Positions 8,014-16,962 of a stretch of DNA of 64,000 nt are shown in pieces; position 1 is the first letter of the stretch, and the number at the start of each line of letters is the position of its first letter. The stretch lies in NCBI GenBank assembly GCA_003565295.1, contig PXCO01000040.1:1-64000 (forward strand), given 5' to 3'. Source of the stretch: Cyclobacteriaceae bacterium (GTDB taxonomy: Bacteria; Bacteroidota; Bacteroidia; Cytophagales; Cyclobacteriaceae). A program made the translations under genes and the position numbers. The notes under the pieces were generated by a model, which saw only the letters and a program-made list of their open reading frames with translations, was not told the DNA's origin and ran no database searches.

Positions 8014-8044
8014 GCCCCTCCTTTCAGGTAGGGCTTTTTTTATT
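8014..8044 (+). terminator. Intrinsic terminator of rpsT
   Basis: A GCCC...GGGC hairpin with an inner CCT/AGG stem and one two-base internal mismatch runs from 8014 to 8034 and is followed by TTTTTTT. Confidence 0.75.
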
Positions 8045-8142
8045 TCTAATTTATTGTTAATTTGTTCCTTATAAACGGCTTTGTGAGGATTTTTTTTAGA
8101 GGGGAAAAAGGTGGCCGGCTCTAACCTGAAATTTTTGGAATT

Positions 8143-8838
8143 ATGGACACCTTTGCATCCATTCCCATTCAACAACTCGCCGAAGAAGACCGGCCCCGTG
8201 AAAAATTATTGTTGAAGGGTAAAGCCAACCTTACCGATGCCGAGCTCATCGCCATTCTGATTGGCAGTGGTACCACATCCATGAGTGCTGTGGACCTTTC
8301 TAAGCATCTGCTGAGAAGTGTAGACTACGATTTGGCCCGTTTGGCCCGCCTTTCGGTCAAGGATTTGTGTAAATTTAAGGGTATTGGGGAAGCGAAGGCC
8401 GTGACCATTGTTAGTGCCCTGGAGTTGGGAAGAAGAAGGAAAATGTCCGAACCCCAAAAAAGGGTGAAAATCCGCAGTTCTGCCGATGTATATGAAATAT
8501 TGAGGCCGGACTTGCAAGATGAGACTTGTGAACTTTTTTACTGTTTGCTTATGGACAGGGCCAATTTTGTACTGAAAAAACAATTGATCAGTTCTGGGGG
8601 CACCGCAGGTACGGTGGTAGATGCAAAAGTGATCTTTAAATATGCCATTGAGCAATTGGCCAGCAGCATAGTGTTGGCGCACAATCACCCCTCCGGGAAT
8701 TTAAAACCTAGTGCTCAAGACCTCCGGCTTACCAATAATATCAAAGAAGCAGGGAAGTATTTAGATATTCCTGTGGTGGACCATGTGATTTTCACAGATG
8801 TTGGCTATTTTAGCTTTGCGGATGAAGGTATCCTATAA
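8143..8838 (+). CDS. radC: RadC family protein (JAMM/MPN fold)
   Basis: This is a 231-residue protein. The N-terminal half has the RadC lead (SIPIQQLAEEDRPREKLL) and a helix-hairpin-helix-like segment, LCKFKGIGEAKAVTIVSALELGRR. The C-terminal half is an MPN domain with the JAMM metal motif AHNHPSGNLKPSAQD (His, His, Ser, Asp). The old name DNA repair protein is not well supported for this family and the true role is uncertain. The stop is 3 bases before the next ATG, so it is the first gene of a probable radC-DUF1684-pheT transcript. Confidence 0.94.
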   Translation: MDTFASIPIQQLAEEDRPREKLLLKGKANLTDAELIAILIGSGTTSMSAVDLSKHLLRSVDYDLARLARLSVKDLCKFKGIGEAKAVTIVSALELGRRRKMSEPQKRVKIRSSADVYEILRPDLQDETCELFYCLLMDRANFVLKKQLISSGGTAGTVVDAKVIFKYAIEQLASSIVLAHNHPSGNLKPSAQDLRLTNNIKEAGKYLDIPVVDHVIFTDVGYFSFADEGIL

Positions 8839-8841
8839 GTT

Positions 8842-9465
8842 ATGAGTCAGAGAAACATTATTTTGGTATTTGTGGTCGTAGTGGTTTTTGGGTCACTGCT
8901 ATACACTCTCACGGGGACTGAAGACCCGGAATTATACAGGGAAACAGTGGAGGCCGAACGGGAGAGGCAGTTTAAATACCTGAAATTCAACGCTGATTCC
9001 CCGCTCACTAAAGCTCAAAAAGATGAACTTGAAGCTTTGGATTTTTATGAGGTGGACAGGTCATATAAGGTAAAGGCCAGAATGGAGCCTGTTGAGGACA
9101 GAAAAATGATGGAAATTCCCCTTACAGATGGCTCAGTGGAAAAATATGTCAGGCATTCTTTTGCTGTTTTTGAACTTGAAGGGCAGGAGTTGAAATTGCT
9201 GCTGCTACAAGCGGCTGATGAAACTGACAGGCGTAACTTCTTTTTGGCCTTTGCAGATGAAACCAGTGGAGATGAGACTTACGGTGGTGGCAGGTATTTG
9301 AATTTGAGACAGGATGGGCAGCGATCCATCACCATTGATTTCAACCTTGCCTATAACCCTTACTGTGCTTATAATCCCGATTATGCCTGTCCAATACCAC
9401 CAAGGGAGAACCTGCTTGAAATTCCCATTCGAGCAGGTGAGAAAAATTACGATAAATCCTATTAA
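8842..9465 (+). CDS. DUF1684 domain protein, membrane-anchored
   Basis: This is a 207-residue protein with one N-terminal hydrophobic helix (NIILVFVVVVVFGSLLYTL), probably a signal anchor, so the rest is outside the cytoplasm. The DUF1684 signature is plain at the C terminus: FNLAYNPYCAYNP, then CPIPPRENLLEIPIRAGEK. This family is widespread in Bacteroidota and Actinobacteria; its biochemical function is not established. The gene follows radC by 3 bases and precedes pheT by 36 bases. Confidence 0.9.
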   Translation: MSQRNIILVFVVVVVFGSLLYTLTGTEDPELYRETVEAERERQFKYLKFNADSPLTKAQKDELEALDFYEVDRSYKVKARMEPVEDRKMMEIPLTDGSVEKYVRHSFAVFELEGQELKLLLLQAADETDRRNFFLAFADETSGDETYGGGRYLNLRQDGQRSITIDFNLAYNPYCAYNPDYACPIPPRENLLEIPIRAGEKNYDKSY

Positions 9466-9471
9466 AACTCT

Positions 9472-9479
9472 TAAATTTG
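9472..9479 (+). promoter_or_regulatory. Candidate -7 box TAAATTTG before pheT
   Basis: TAAATTTG fits TAnnTTTG and lies 22 bases before the pheT ATG, so pheT may have its own start site in addition to read-through from radC. No clear -33 element is visible. Confidence 0.4.
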
Positions 9480-9501
9480 TGGTTTATCGAAACCTGAAAA
9501 A

Positions 9502-11916
9502 ATGAAAATTGCGATAAACCGACTCAAAGATTTTATTCCATTTGACCATACTACTGATGAAATTGCCGCAATGCTCACTGCCTCAGGGCTTGAGGTGGAA
9601 GGAGTTTCAACTTTTGAATCCATCAAAGGGAGCTTAGAGGGAGTGGTAATTGCAGAGGTGCTTGGCTGTGAGCCCCACCCCAATGCCGATAAGTTAAAAG
9701 TATGTAAAGTGGATGTGGGGACAGAGGTGTTACCCATAGTCTGCGGTGCCCCCAATGTGGACAAAGGCCAAAAAGTAGCCGTCGCGACTGTAGGTACCGA
9801 ACTTTACACCGAGGAAGGAGATGTCTTTCCCATCAAAAAGGCCAAAATCAGGGGTGAAGTGAGCCAGGGAATGATTTGTGCTGAAGATGAACTTGGCCTT
9901 GGAAGTAGCCATGATGGAATCATGGTATTGGACACCGACTTGCCAAACGGGACTCCTGCCAGCCGATATTTCCCCATCACACGGACAGATGTCTTGGAAA
10001 TAGGCTTGACGCCCAATAGGGCAGATGCTGCCTCCCATTTTGGAGTGGCCAGGGATTTAAAGGCCCTTCTCAATAAGGAAATCGTACTTCCGGAGGTACG
10101 GGATTTTAAGATAGACAATGAGAACCTGCTCATCGATGTGGAAGTAAAAGATCCTTTGGATTGTCCCAGATATGCAGGAATTACACTTTCAGGAGTCAAG
10201 GTAGCACCATCACCAGAGTGGCTTCAAAACTACCTTAAAGCTCTAGGTTTAGAGCCCATCAATAACCTGGTGGACATTACTAATTTCATATTGCATGACC
10301 TTGGCCAACCATTGCATGCCTTTGATGCGGATAAAATCCAGGGCAATAAGTTAATCATACAGCAATTGCCCAAAGGAACCAAATTCATAACCCTGGATGA
10401 AAAGGAGAGAGAATTGAATGGGGAAGAACTTATGATCTGCGATCCCTCAGGGGGGCTTTGTATTGCGGGCATATTTGGTGGGATAGATTCCGGGGTTTCG
10501 CAGGATACCCAAAACTTATTTTTGGAAAGTGCCTATTTCTCTCCGGATGTCATCCGTAAGGGTGCCCAATATCATGGCATTAAATCCGATGCCTCTTTTC
10601 GTTTTGAAAGAGGTACTGACCCAAATATGCCAGTGTATGCCCTTAAGCGGGCGGCAATGTTGATCAAAGAAATTGCCGGCGGGGAAATTTCATCGCCCAT
10701 CATTGACATCTATCCCAACCCCATAGATGATGTGGAAATTCCCGTCAAGTTCCAGCATGTGGACCGCTTGATTGGTAAAAAGCTTGATCGGGATGTCATA
10801 ATTAATATTTTAAATGGGCTGGAAATAAGCACAAAAGATGAAAATGAAGAAGGTTTTGTAGCCGTGGTTAAACCCTACAGGGTGGATGTGACCCGTGAAG
10901 CCGACATAATTGAGGAAATTCTGAGAATTTATGGCTTTGAATCCATTCCCCTAGAAGAACATTACCAATCAGACTATCTTGCTTCCCACCCGGCCAAAGA
11001 TGCCGATAAATTGCAATTCAGGGTTTCGGAGTTGCTTACTGGTCTTGGGTTTCATGAAATAATGACCAACTCCCTTACCAAATCAAAGTATGCGGAAAAG
11101 GCCGAAGAACTCAATGTGCATGAAGATGTGGTGATTTTAAATAGATTGAGTGAGGACCTTGGGGTGTTGAGACAGAATTTGTTATATACCGGACTGGAAG
11201 TGGTTGCGTATAATATTAACCGCCGGCAGAAAGACCTTAGGTTTTTTGAATTTGGCACTGCTTATAAAAAGGCTGAAAGTGGATACAGGGAGCGCAAGCG
11301 CCTTTCATTTTTCCTTACGGGAAATAGGCACCAGGAGACCTGGTTAAGTGAGGCCAAGGAGGTGTCATTTTCAGATCTCTATCAGGTAGTAGAGGGGCTA
11401 TTGGAGAAACTTTCCGTCCAGGGGTACAATGTGACTCCCGAGGAAGGAAAGGCTCCATTTGATTATGCCCTGTCAATTGTTGTGGACAAACAGCATTTAG
11501 GGACATTTGGCCTTTTATCAGAGAAGGCCATCAAACAGTGTGACGTAAAGCAGAAGGTGTTTTTTGGAGAGCTGGATTGGGGATTACTGGTGGAAAAAAG
11601 TAAGGGTGTAGGAAAGTATAAGGAAATCTCCAAGTTCCCCGAAGTGAGGAGGGATTTGTCCTTGGTACTGGATAAGTCCGTATCTTTTAGTACCTTGTCT
11701 TCCTTAGCCTATGAGGCAGGTGGCAGGATGCTTCAGCGAATAGGCGTTTTCGATGTATACCGGGGGGATAAGATTGAGCCCTCTCAGAAGGCCTATGCGC
11801 TCAGTTTTTTCCTGCAAGACCAGGAAAAAACCTTGACCGATAAGGTGATTGATAAAACAATGAATCGGTTAATGGCGACGTTTGAGAAAGAAGTGGGTGC
11901 CATCATCCGGAAATGA
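9502..11916 (+). CDS. pheT: Phenylalanine-tRNA ligase beta subunit
   Basis: This is an 804-residue subunit of the alpha2-beta2 synthetase that charges tRNA-Phe. Domain order is as in the family: an EMAP-like tRNA-binding domain at about residues 40-150 (GVVIAEVLGCEPHPNADKL), the B3/B4 editing region with EIGLTPNRADAASHFGVARD, B5, and a C-terminal anticodon-binding FDX-ACB domain (ISKFPEVRRDLSLVLD). The length is normal for bacteria. The alpha subunit gene pheS is not next to it, which is usual in this phylum. The ORF is followed after one base by the coiled-coil/zapA pair. Confidence 0.98.
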   Translation: MKIAINRLKDFIPFDHTTDEIAAMLTASGLEVEGVSTFESIKGSLEGVVIAEVLGCEPHPNADKLKVCKVDVGTEVLPIVCGAPNVDKGQKVAVATVGTELYTEEGDVFPIKKAKIRGEVSQGMICAEDELGLGSSHDGIMVLDTDLPNGTPASRYFPITRTDVLEIGLTPNRADAASHFGVARDLKALLNKEIVLPEVRDFKIDNENLLIDVEVKDPLDCPRYAGITLSGVKVAPSPEWLQNYLKALGLEPINNLVDITNFILHDLGQPLHAFDADKIQGNKLIIQQLPKGTKFITLDEKERELNGEELMICDPSGGLCIAGIFGGIDSGVSQDTQNLFLESAYFSPDVIRKGAQYHGIKSDASFRFERGTDPNMPVYALKRAAMLIKEIAGGEISSPIIDIYPNPIDDVEIPVKFQHVDRLIGKKLDRDVIINILNGLEISTKDENEEGFVAVVKPYRVDVTREADIIEEILRIYGFESIPLEEHYQSDYLASHPAKDADKLQFRVSELLTGLGFHEIMTNSLTKSKYAEKAEELNVHEDVVILNRLSEDLGVLRQNLLYTGLEVVAYNINRRQKDLRFFEFGTAYKKAESGYRERKRLSFFLTGNRHQETWLSEAKEVSFSDLYQVVEGLLEKLSVQGYNVTPEEGKAPFDYALSIVVDKQHLGTFGLLSEKAIKQCDVKQKVFFGELDWGLLVEKSKGVGKYKEISKFPEVRRDLSLVLDKSVSFSTLSSLAYEAGGRMLQRIGVFDVYRGDKIEPSQKAYALSFFLQDQEKTLTDKVIDKTMNRLMATFEKEVGAIIRK

Positions 11917-11917
11917 T

Positions 11918-12202
11918 ATGGTTTACGAAGAACTTCAGAAGTTAGAAAAGCTTACAGGCCAGTTGGTCAGGAGGCTAAAGATGCTTGAAAAGGAAAACGA
12001 AGAGCTGCATAAGGAGCTTTTGGAGAGCCAACAAACCATCCGGGAAAAAGAGGATGCCCTTGAAAATTTTAAAAATCAAATAAAAATCAGTAAAATTGTA
12101 AGTAACATACCGGTAGAAAACAATGCTTCTGCTGAGCTTAGAGGAAGGATAGATAATTATATAAAAGAAATCGATAAGATCATTACCCATTTGTCAGAAT
12201 AA
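11918..12202 (+). CDS. Small coiled-coil protein upstream of zapA
   Basis: This is a 94-residue protein that is nearly all heptad-like coiled coil (YEELQKLEKLTGQLVRRL, then KENEELHKELLESQQ). It has no signal or membrane segment. Its start is separated from the pheT stop by a single base, and its stop is one base before zapA, so it is almost certainly translated together with zapA. By position and shape it could be a ZapB-like partner at the division ring, but there is no sequence identity I can claim with ZapB; this is inference. An in-frame ATG at 11882 lies inside pheT and is less likely. Confidence 0.82.
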   Translation: MVYEELQKLEKLTGQLVRRLKMLEKENEELHKELLESQQTIREKEDALENFKNQIKISKIVSNIPVENNASAELRGRIDNYIKEIDKIITHLSE

Positions 12203-12203
12203 T

Positions 12204-12488
12204 ATGGACACACTTTCGATACGGCTAAAGATAGGAGATAGAGAATATCCTATGAAGGTGAAGCCCGAGGATGAGGCCAAAATCAGGCAGGCGGGTAGAT
12301 TGATCAACGAAAAACTAAAGAGATACCGTGAGGAATTTGGGCTTGACGATAGACAGGATTTGCTGGCCATGGTGGCCTTTGACTGCATGGTAGAAACCAT
12401 GGATTTAAGTGAGACAAATACTGCTGGAAGCGAGCAGGTGCGTGCAACCCTACAAGAAATCAATGCCCAACTAGCCTCAGCTTTGTAA
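12204..12488 (+). CDS. zapA: Cell division protein ZapA
   Basis: This is a 94-residue protein. ZapA bundles FtsZ filaments at the Z-ring. The N-terminal globular segment LSIRLKIGDREYPMKVKPEDEAKIRQAGRLINEKL... is typical of the family, followed by a C-terminal helix expected to form the coiled coil (MVAFDCMVETMDL onward). The length fits. It lies between the coiled-coil gene and RNase Y. Confidence 0.92.
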   Translation: MDTLSIRLKIGDREYPMKVKPEDEAKIRQAGRLINEKLKRYREEFGLDDRQDLLAMVAFDCMVETMDLSETNTAGSEQVRATLQEINAQLASAL

Positions 12489-12566
12489 TCTTTTCTTTAA
12501 TAATTGACACCTGCCTCTATTAGGCAAGAGGATTTTTCTCCCGGTAGGATAACTAAACATATACCT

Positions 12567-14132
12567 ATGGGAATTTCATTATACATCATTATAGCAGGTG
12601 TGATAGGCATACTGCTAGGCGCATTACTCGCCAGTCTGTTTATTAAAAACAATAGCAAAAAAATAGAAGAGGAGGCCAAGGAAAAGGCCAAAAGTATCGT
12701 AAGGGAGGCCGAAATCACTGCAGAGGGCATTAAGAAAGATCGCATCCTTGAAGCCAAAGAAAAATTCCTCAAGTTAAAATCCGATTTTGAGGAGGAAATG
12801 GGCAAGAAAAAGCATGTCCTTGTTACCAACGAAAATAAATTAAAGCAAAGGGAACAATCCCTATCCAAGGAAATCGAGCAAATTAAAAGAAAAGAAGCGG
12901 AACTGGACAGCAAAAAAGAAAATCTTAGTGCCCAGCTTCACTCGGTTCAAGTGAAAAAAGAGGAATTGGACAGGGTGACCCAACAAAGGATCACTGACCT
13001 GGAAAAGGTGGCCTTACTCACCAAGGATGAGGCCAGGGAGCAACTTATGGAAATGCTGCGGGATGAAGCCAGCAGCCGGGCATCTTCTCAAATAAAAGAT
13101 ATCTTGGACCAGGCCAAGCTCACTGCTACTAAGCAAGCCAAGAAAATCGTATTGGATACCATCCAAAGAACAGCCACAGAGCATGCCATTGAGAATTGCG
13201 TTTCCGTTTTCAACATAGAAAGTGATGACGTAAAGGGTAAGATCATCGGTAGGGAGGGTAGAAATATCCGTGCCCTTGAGTCTGCCACTGGAGTGGAAAT
13301 TGTGGTGGATGATACGCCCGAGGCCATTATCATTTCCGGTTTTGATCCTGTGCGAAGAGAAGTGGCCCGTTTATCCCTGCACCGCTTGGTTCAGGATGGA
13401 AGGATTCACCCTGCAAGGATTGAAGAGGTGGTGGCCAAAACCGAGAAAAACATCGACGAGGAAATCATTGAAATCGGGGAGCGTACCTGTATAGAGTTGG
13501 GGATTCATGGCCTACATCCTGAGTTGATAAAAATGGTGGGAAGATTAAGGTTCAGGTCTTCTTATGGGCAGAACCTGCTTCAGCACTCCAGGGAAGTGGC
13601 CAAGCTTAGCGCCACCATGGCCGCCGAGATGGGCTTTAACGCCAAATTGGCCAAAAGGGCAGGCCTACTTCATGATATAGGCAAGGTTTACCCCGAGGAG
13701 GCCGAATTGCCCCATGCCATTTTGGGGATGGAACTTGCCAAAAAACATAAGGAGCACCCAGAGGTCATCAATGCAATTGGAGCCCACCATGATGAAATTG
13801 AAATGACATCCATGCTATCCCCCATTGTGCAAGCCTGTGATGCCATATCCGGTAGCCGACCAGGTGCCAGGAGGGAGATCATGGACAGCTATATCAAAAG
13901 GTTGAAGGATCTTGAAAACCTTGCCCTGAGCTTTGATGGAGTAAATAAATGCTTTGCCATGCAGGCCGGAAGGGAGCTAAGGGTCTTGGTGGATGCCGAT
14001 AATGTGGATGATGGAACAGCAGGGAAATTGTCATTTGATATTTCCCAAAAGATTGAAAAGGAAATGCAATATCCTGGGCAAATTAAGATTACGGTAATCC
14101 GGGAGATGCGGGCCGTAAATTATGCAAAATAG
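12567..14132 (+). CDS. rny: Ribonuclease Y
   Basis: This is a 521-residue membrane-anchored endoribonuclease that starts bulk mRNA decay in many bacteria lacking RNase E. Seen in order are an N-terminal transmembrane helix ([21 protein letters not shown]), a long Glu/Lys-rich coiled coil to about residue 200, a KH domain with [16 protein letters not shown], and an HD domain with [13 protein letters not shown] and GAHHDEIEM. The length matches RNase Y proteins (about 520). The ATG at 12567 gives the usual MGIS-type start directly before the helix; an upstream ATG at 12504 would add 21 polar residues before it. The 78 bases between zapA and this start hold only a weak hairpin. Confidence 0.97.
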   Translation: MGISLYIIIAGVIGILLGALLASLFIKNNSKKIEEEAKEKAKSIVREAEITAEGIKKDRILEAKEKFLKLKSDFEEEMGKKKHVLVTNENKLKQREQSLSKEIEQIKRKEAELDSKKENLSAQLHSVQVKKEELDRVTQQRITDLEKVALLTKDEAREQLMEMLRDEASSRASSQIKDILDQAKLTATKQAKKIVLDTIQRTATEHAIENCVSVFNIESDDVKGKIIGREGRNIRALESATGVEIVVDDTPEAIIISGFDPVRREVARLSLHRLVQDGRIHPARIEEVVAKTEKNIDEEIIEIGERTCIELGIHGLHPELIKMVGRLRFRSSYGQNLLQHSREVAKLSATMAAEMGFNAKLAKRAGLLHDIGKVYPEEAELPHAILGMELAKKHKEHPEVINAIGAHHDEIEMTSMLSPIVQACDAISGSRPGARREIMDSYIKRLKDLENLALSFDGVNKCFAMQAGRELRVLVDADNVDDGTAGKLSFDISQKIEKEMQYPGQIKITVIREMRAVNYAK

Positions 14133-14249
14133 GTTTACTTAGGACAAATAATCGCTTTTTTCAATATTTTGTGATGAATTTCTCAGTATTGGTGAAGGCG
14201 TTTATTTGTCTTTTTCGTTTCTTTGCGTTGGAATTTTAGGCATTTAATT

Positions 14250-15587
14250 ATGAGACAATTGTTGCTGAGGCCAGGGGCTGAGGAGCTGAATTATGAGATA
14301 AGGGGGATTGTAAGAAAAGCCCGGCAAATTGAACAGTTGGGGTATGACATTACTTGGGAAAACATAGGCGATCCCATCCAAAAGAACAACAAGATCCCAT
14401 CTTGGATGAAGGAGATTGTTGCAGACCTTGTGAGCCAGGATAATTCTTATGGTTATGCCGATTCCAAGGGTATGCTGGAAACCAGGCGCTTTCTGGCGGC
14501 CATCAATAATGACAAAGGCGGGGTGCAAATAGGCCCGGAAGACATTCTTTTTTTTAATGGACTAGGAGATGGTATTGCCAAGCTTTATCAGTTCCTGATA
14601 CCCACTGCAAGAATTATTGGCCCATCACCGGCATATAGCACCCATAGCTCTGCTGAAGCTGCCCATGCCAATACAAAGCCTATCACTTACAAACTGGATC
14701 CGGACAATAACTGGTATCCGGATATGGAAGACCTTTACAACAAAGTAAAATACAACCCCTCAGTGGTGGGGATACTGATCATCAACCCAGACAATCCAAC
14801 GGGCATGGTATATCCCAAGGAGGTGCTTGAGCGCTTTGTGGCAATTGCCAGGGAATTTAGCCTCCTATTGATCGCTGATGAAATTTACCAAAACATCACT
14901 TACAATGGGTATCAGAGTGTTGGGCTCTCGGAGGTGTTGGGAACCGAACTCCCAGGGATCTCCCTAAAGGGGATCTCCAAGGAATTCCCCTGGCCGGGTT
15001 CCAGATGCGGATGGATGGAGTTTTATAACAAAGAGGTTTCCAAGGAATTTAATAAATTGTGCCTTACCCTTGAGAATGCCAAAATGATTGAAGTATGCTC
15101 TACCATGCTTCCTCAACTCGCCATACCCCGAATCATGAGTCATTCCGAGTATGCACACTATAGAAGGACCGCCAACGAAAGGATAGGGAAGAGAAGCCAG
15201 TTGATGGCAGAAATTCTGGGCAAAGTAAGTGGTATAAAGTTCAACAAGACCAAGGGAGCCTTCTATAACACCATCATCTTTGAAAATCAAAAGCTGAATT
15301 CCGCACAATCCTTGCCTGTGGAGGACAGGAGGGTGAAGCGCCTACTTGAGGATTGGTTGCTGGAGGAAGACATGCCCCATGATAAAAGGTTTGTATATAA
15401 CCTCCTGGCATCAGAGCGGATTTGTGTGGTACCAGTTAGTTCCTTCTGCTCCGACCTTAGGGGGTTTAGGGTCACCTTGCTTGAGGAGGACGAGGATGTG
15501 TTTATAGACACCTTTGAACGCCTGGCCAGGAGTATTAAAACCTACATCAATTCTTCTAAAGTAACCGCTGCGGGAGTCAGCCAGTAA
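14250..15587 (+). CDS. PLP-dependent aminotransferase, class I/II
   Basis: This is a 445-residue fold-type I enzyme distinct from the one at 5623. The PLP features are INPDNPTGMVY, LLIADEIYQNITY, and the Schiff-base Lys in LKGISKEFPWPGSRCGWMEF near residue 250. The Arg for the substrate carboxylate is in GFRVTLLEED near the C terminus. Compared with aspartate aminotransferases it has an N-terminal lead (RPGAEELNYEIRGIVRKAR) and an insertion near residues 350-385. The substrate is unknown. Its 3' end overlaps the convergent nuclease gene by 11 bases. The start at 14250 is preferred to 14223, which adds only nine residues. Confidence 0.9.
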   Translation: MRQLLLRPGAEELNYEIRGIVRKARQIEQLGYDITWENIGDPIQKNNKIPSWMKEIVADLVSQDNSYGYADSKGMLETRRFLAAINNDKGGVQIGPEDILFFNGLGDGIAKLYQFLIPTARIIGPSPAYSTHSSAEAAHANTKPITYKLDPDNNWYPDMEDLYNKVKYNPSVVGILIINPDNPTGMVYPKEVLERFVAIAREFSLLLIADEIYQNITYNGYQSVGLSEVLGTELPGISLKGISKEFPWPGSRCGWMEFYNKEVSKEFNKLCLTLENAKMIEVCSTMLPQLAIPRIMSHSEYAHYRRTANERIGKRSQLMAEILGKVSGIKFNKTKGAFYNTIIFENQKLNSAQSLPVEDRRVKRLLEDWLLEEDMPHDKRFVYNLLASERICVVPVSSFCSDLRGFRVTLLEEDEDVFIDTFERLARSIKTYINSSKVTAAGVSQ

Positions 15588-16629
15588 GGGTACCTGATCC
15601 CTCTTCTTTTCTTTTCCAATGTGTATTCACCCAAGGCAAGAGGGAAGTATCGCTTTGCCCTTCATGTTCGCGGATATTTTCCAGCTCTTTCAGTGGAGCG
15701 AATTTTTCCTGCTGTTCAAAAAAATCCATATCCACCGACGGCGAAAGTGAGGGTTGGCCTGCATTTATCCAGGCGGTGTACCAAAGGTCTGCTGTAAATT
15801 TAATGGTTTTCCGCATTTGTCTTTCTACCTGACCATCCAGCATAGACTGATAGGCCATGGTAAAAGCCTTGGAATGTACCCTGGTATTGATACCGCCCCT
15901 CTCCTCGTAACTGTATTTCTTATGTTCCGGCCAGGTGGCAGATAATTCCCTTTCGGCATTTAGCACCGAATCCACGGCCTCATGGGTGTTGGTGATGACT
16001 TTCCAGATCGCCAATTGGGGGTTTTCCACAAAAGTGGCCTTTCCCACAAAGAAGTCGAACCCATCCGCCAGCAGTTCCGGGATCCTGGATTCCCAAAAGG
16101 CGTGTATCCCATATTGACCGCTAAGCTGCCCATTGTAATTTTTGGTGGTGTGCAAGGGGACATGTATGTCTCCCACATAATGTCCCAGATCAGCAGAAAT
16201 CCGGAGAATAGCTTTGGTGTCCCTACTTTGCATGGCTCTGACCAATTGTAGAAAGGTTTGATACGTGCTCCAAGGGGCAATCCCGTGTGCCCTTAGGCTG
16301 TCCTCCCCATATACTGCCACGGCATCCTCCCAATATCTGGGCAGGGTATAAATGGCACTGTCCCCGTAGGCATCGGCATCTAAAAAGTGCTTTTCCGCCT
16401 CACCTTTTACGGCATATCGCCTCCGGTCGGGATTCACTGCATTTTCTGAAATATACTGGATATGGGATTTGTAAAAGCCTATCATCTCCGGGGGAAGGCT
16501 GAAAACCGCCTGATAGTTGATGCGCTTGTGGGCATAAAACCCCCAGGCACTTACATGTGCTAAAGGCAGGCTAGCCATTATCAACAAAAGCAAAAGTGCC
16601 CTACAAAGATACCCGCGTGAAAAAATCAT
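15577..16629 (-). CDS. Exported S1/P1 nuclease-like, zinc-dependent phospholipase C superfamily protein
   Basis: This is a 350-residue protein with a signal peptide ending HVSA|WGFYAHKRIN. In the S1/P1 family the mature N-terminal Trp coordinates zinc, and here Trp29 follows directly after a good cleavage site. Other metal ligands are His34, Asp in HFLDAD, HY in DLGHYVGDIHVPLHTT (HxxxDxHxPLH) and HAFWES. The family cleaves single-stranded nucleic acids or acts on phospholipids; the periplasmic or secreted location follows from the signal peptide. The substrate cannot be assigned. The C terminus (after residue 300) is polar and unlike the core. Confidence 0.85.
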   Translation of the reverse strand: MIFSRGYLCRALLLLLIMASLPLAHVSAWGFYAHKRINYQAVFSLPPEMIGFYKSHIQYISENAVNPDRRRYAVKGEAEKHFLDADAYGDSAIYTLPRYWEDAVAVYGEDSLRAHGIAPWSTYQTFLQLVRAMQSRDTKAILRISADLGHYVGDIHVPLHTTKNYNGQLSGQYGIHAFWESRIPELLADGFDFFVGKATFVENPQLAIWKVITNTHEAVDSVLNAERELSATWPEHKKYSYEERGGINTRVHSKAFTMAYQSMLDGQVERQMRKTIKFTADLWYTAWINAGQPSLSPSVDMDFFEQQEKFAPLKELENIREHEGQSDTSLLPWVNTHWKRKEEGSGTLTG

Positions 16630-16683
16630 GGTTTAGGGGGTTGGTTATCAATGGTTAAAGTAGTTGTTTTTTGTAGCTTCTGC

Positions 16684-16716
16684 AACTTTTCCAAAGTTTT
16701 GAACTTTGGAAAAGTT
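16684..16716. repeat. Perfect 15-bp palindrome in the 16630-16935 gap
   Basis: AACTTTTCCAAAGTT at 16684-16698 pairs perfectly with AACTTTGGAAAAGTT at 16702-16716 across a TTG loop. It lies in the gap of about 300 bases between two minus-strand genes. It could be an RNA hairpin, a protein-binding site or part of a dispersed repeat. The rest of this gap is AT-rich and shows no ORF. Confidence 0.7.
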
Positions 16717-16935
16717 TATTCATCCTTTTTATCCACCTATTCATTTTCTGTAGAAATATCGGATAAATAGTGAATGCATGGACAATATTCTTTATTTACT
16801 CATCCCTCCGGAGAACCTGAGTAATAGCCTTTTGCTTTACCAATTTCAGAAATATTCATATTTACTTAAGTCGCTGTTATTTTTTTGAAGCGCATATTCA
16901 GTAATTAATGCTCATAGGTTGAAATCTTGATGGGC

Positions 16936-16962
16936 AAAAAAAGAGTGACCCTTCGGTCACTC
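16936..16962 (-). terminator. Intrinsic terminator of the exported hydrolase gene
   Basis: On the minus strand GAGTGACC, loop GAAG, GGTCACTC is followed by TTTTTTT. The 8-bp stem is perfect and includes the TGA stop codon of the gene at 16957. Confidence 0.85.

Noticed and set aside
12489-12566. 6S RNA gene next to zapA
   Set aside because: In gamma-proteobacteria ssrS lies beside zapA, but here only 78 bases separate zapA and rny, too short for 6S RNA.
14961-15020. Possible inactivation of the second aminotransferase
   Set aside because: The unusual spacing after the PLP lysine (SKEFPWPGSRCGW) was checked; Lys and the following Arg are present, so the enzyme looks intact.
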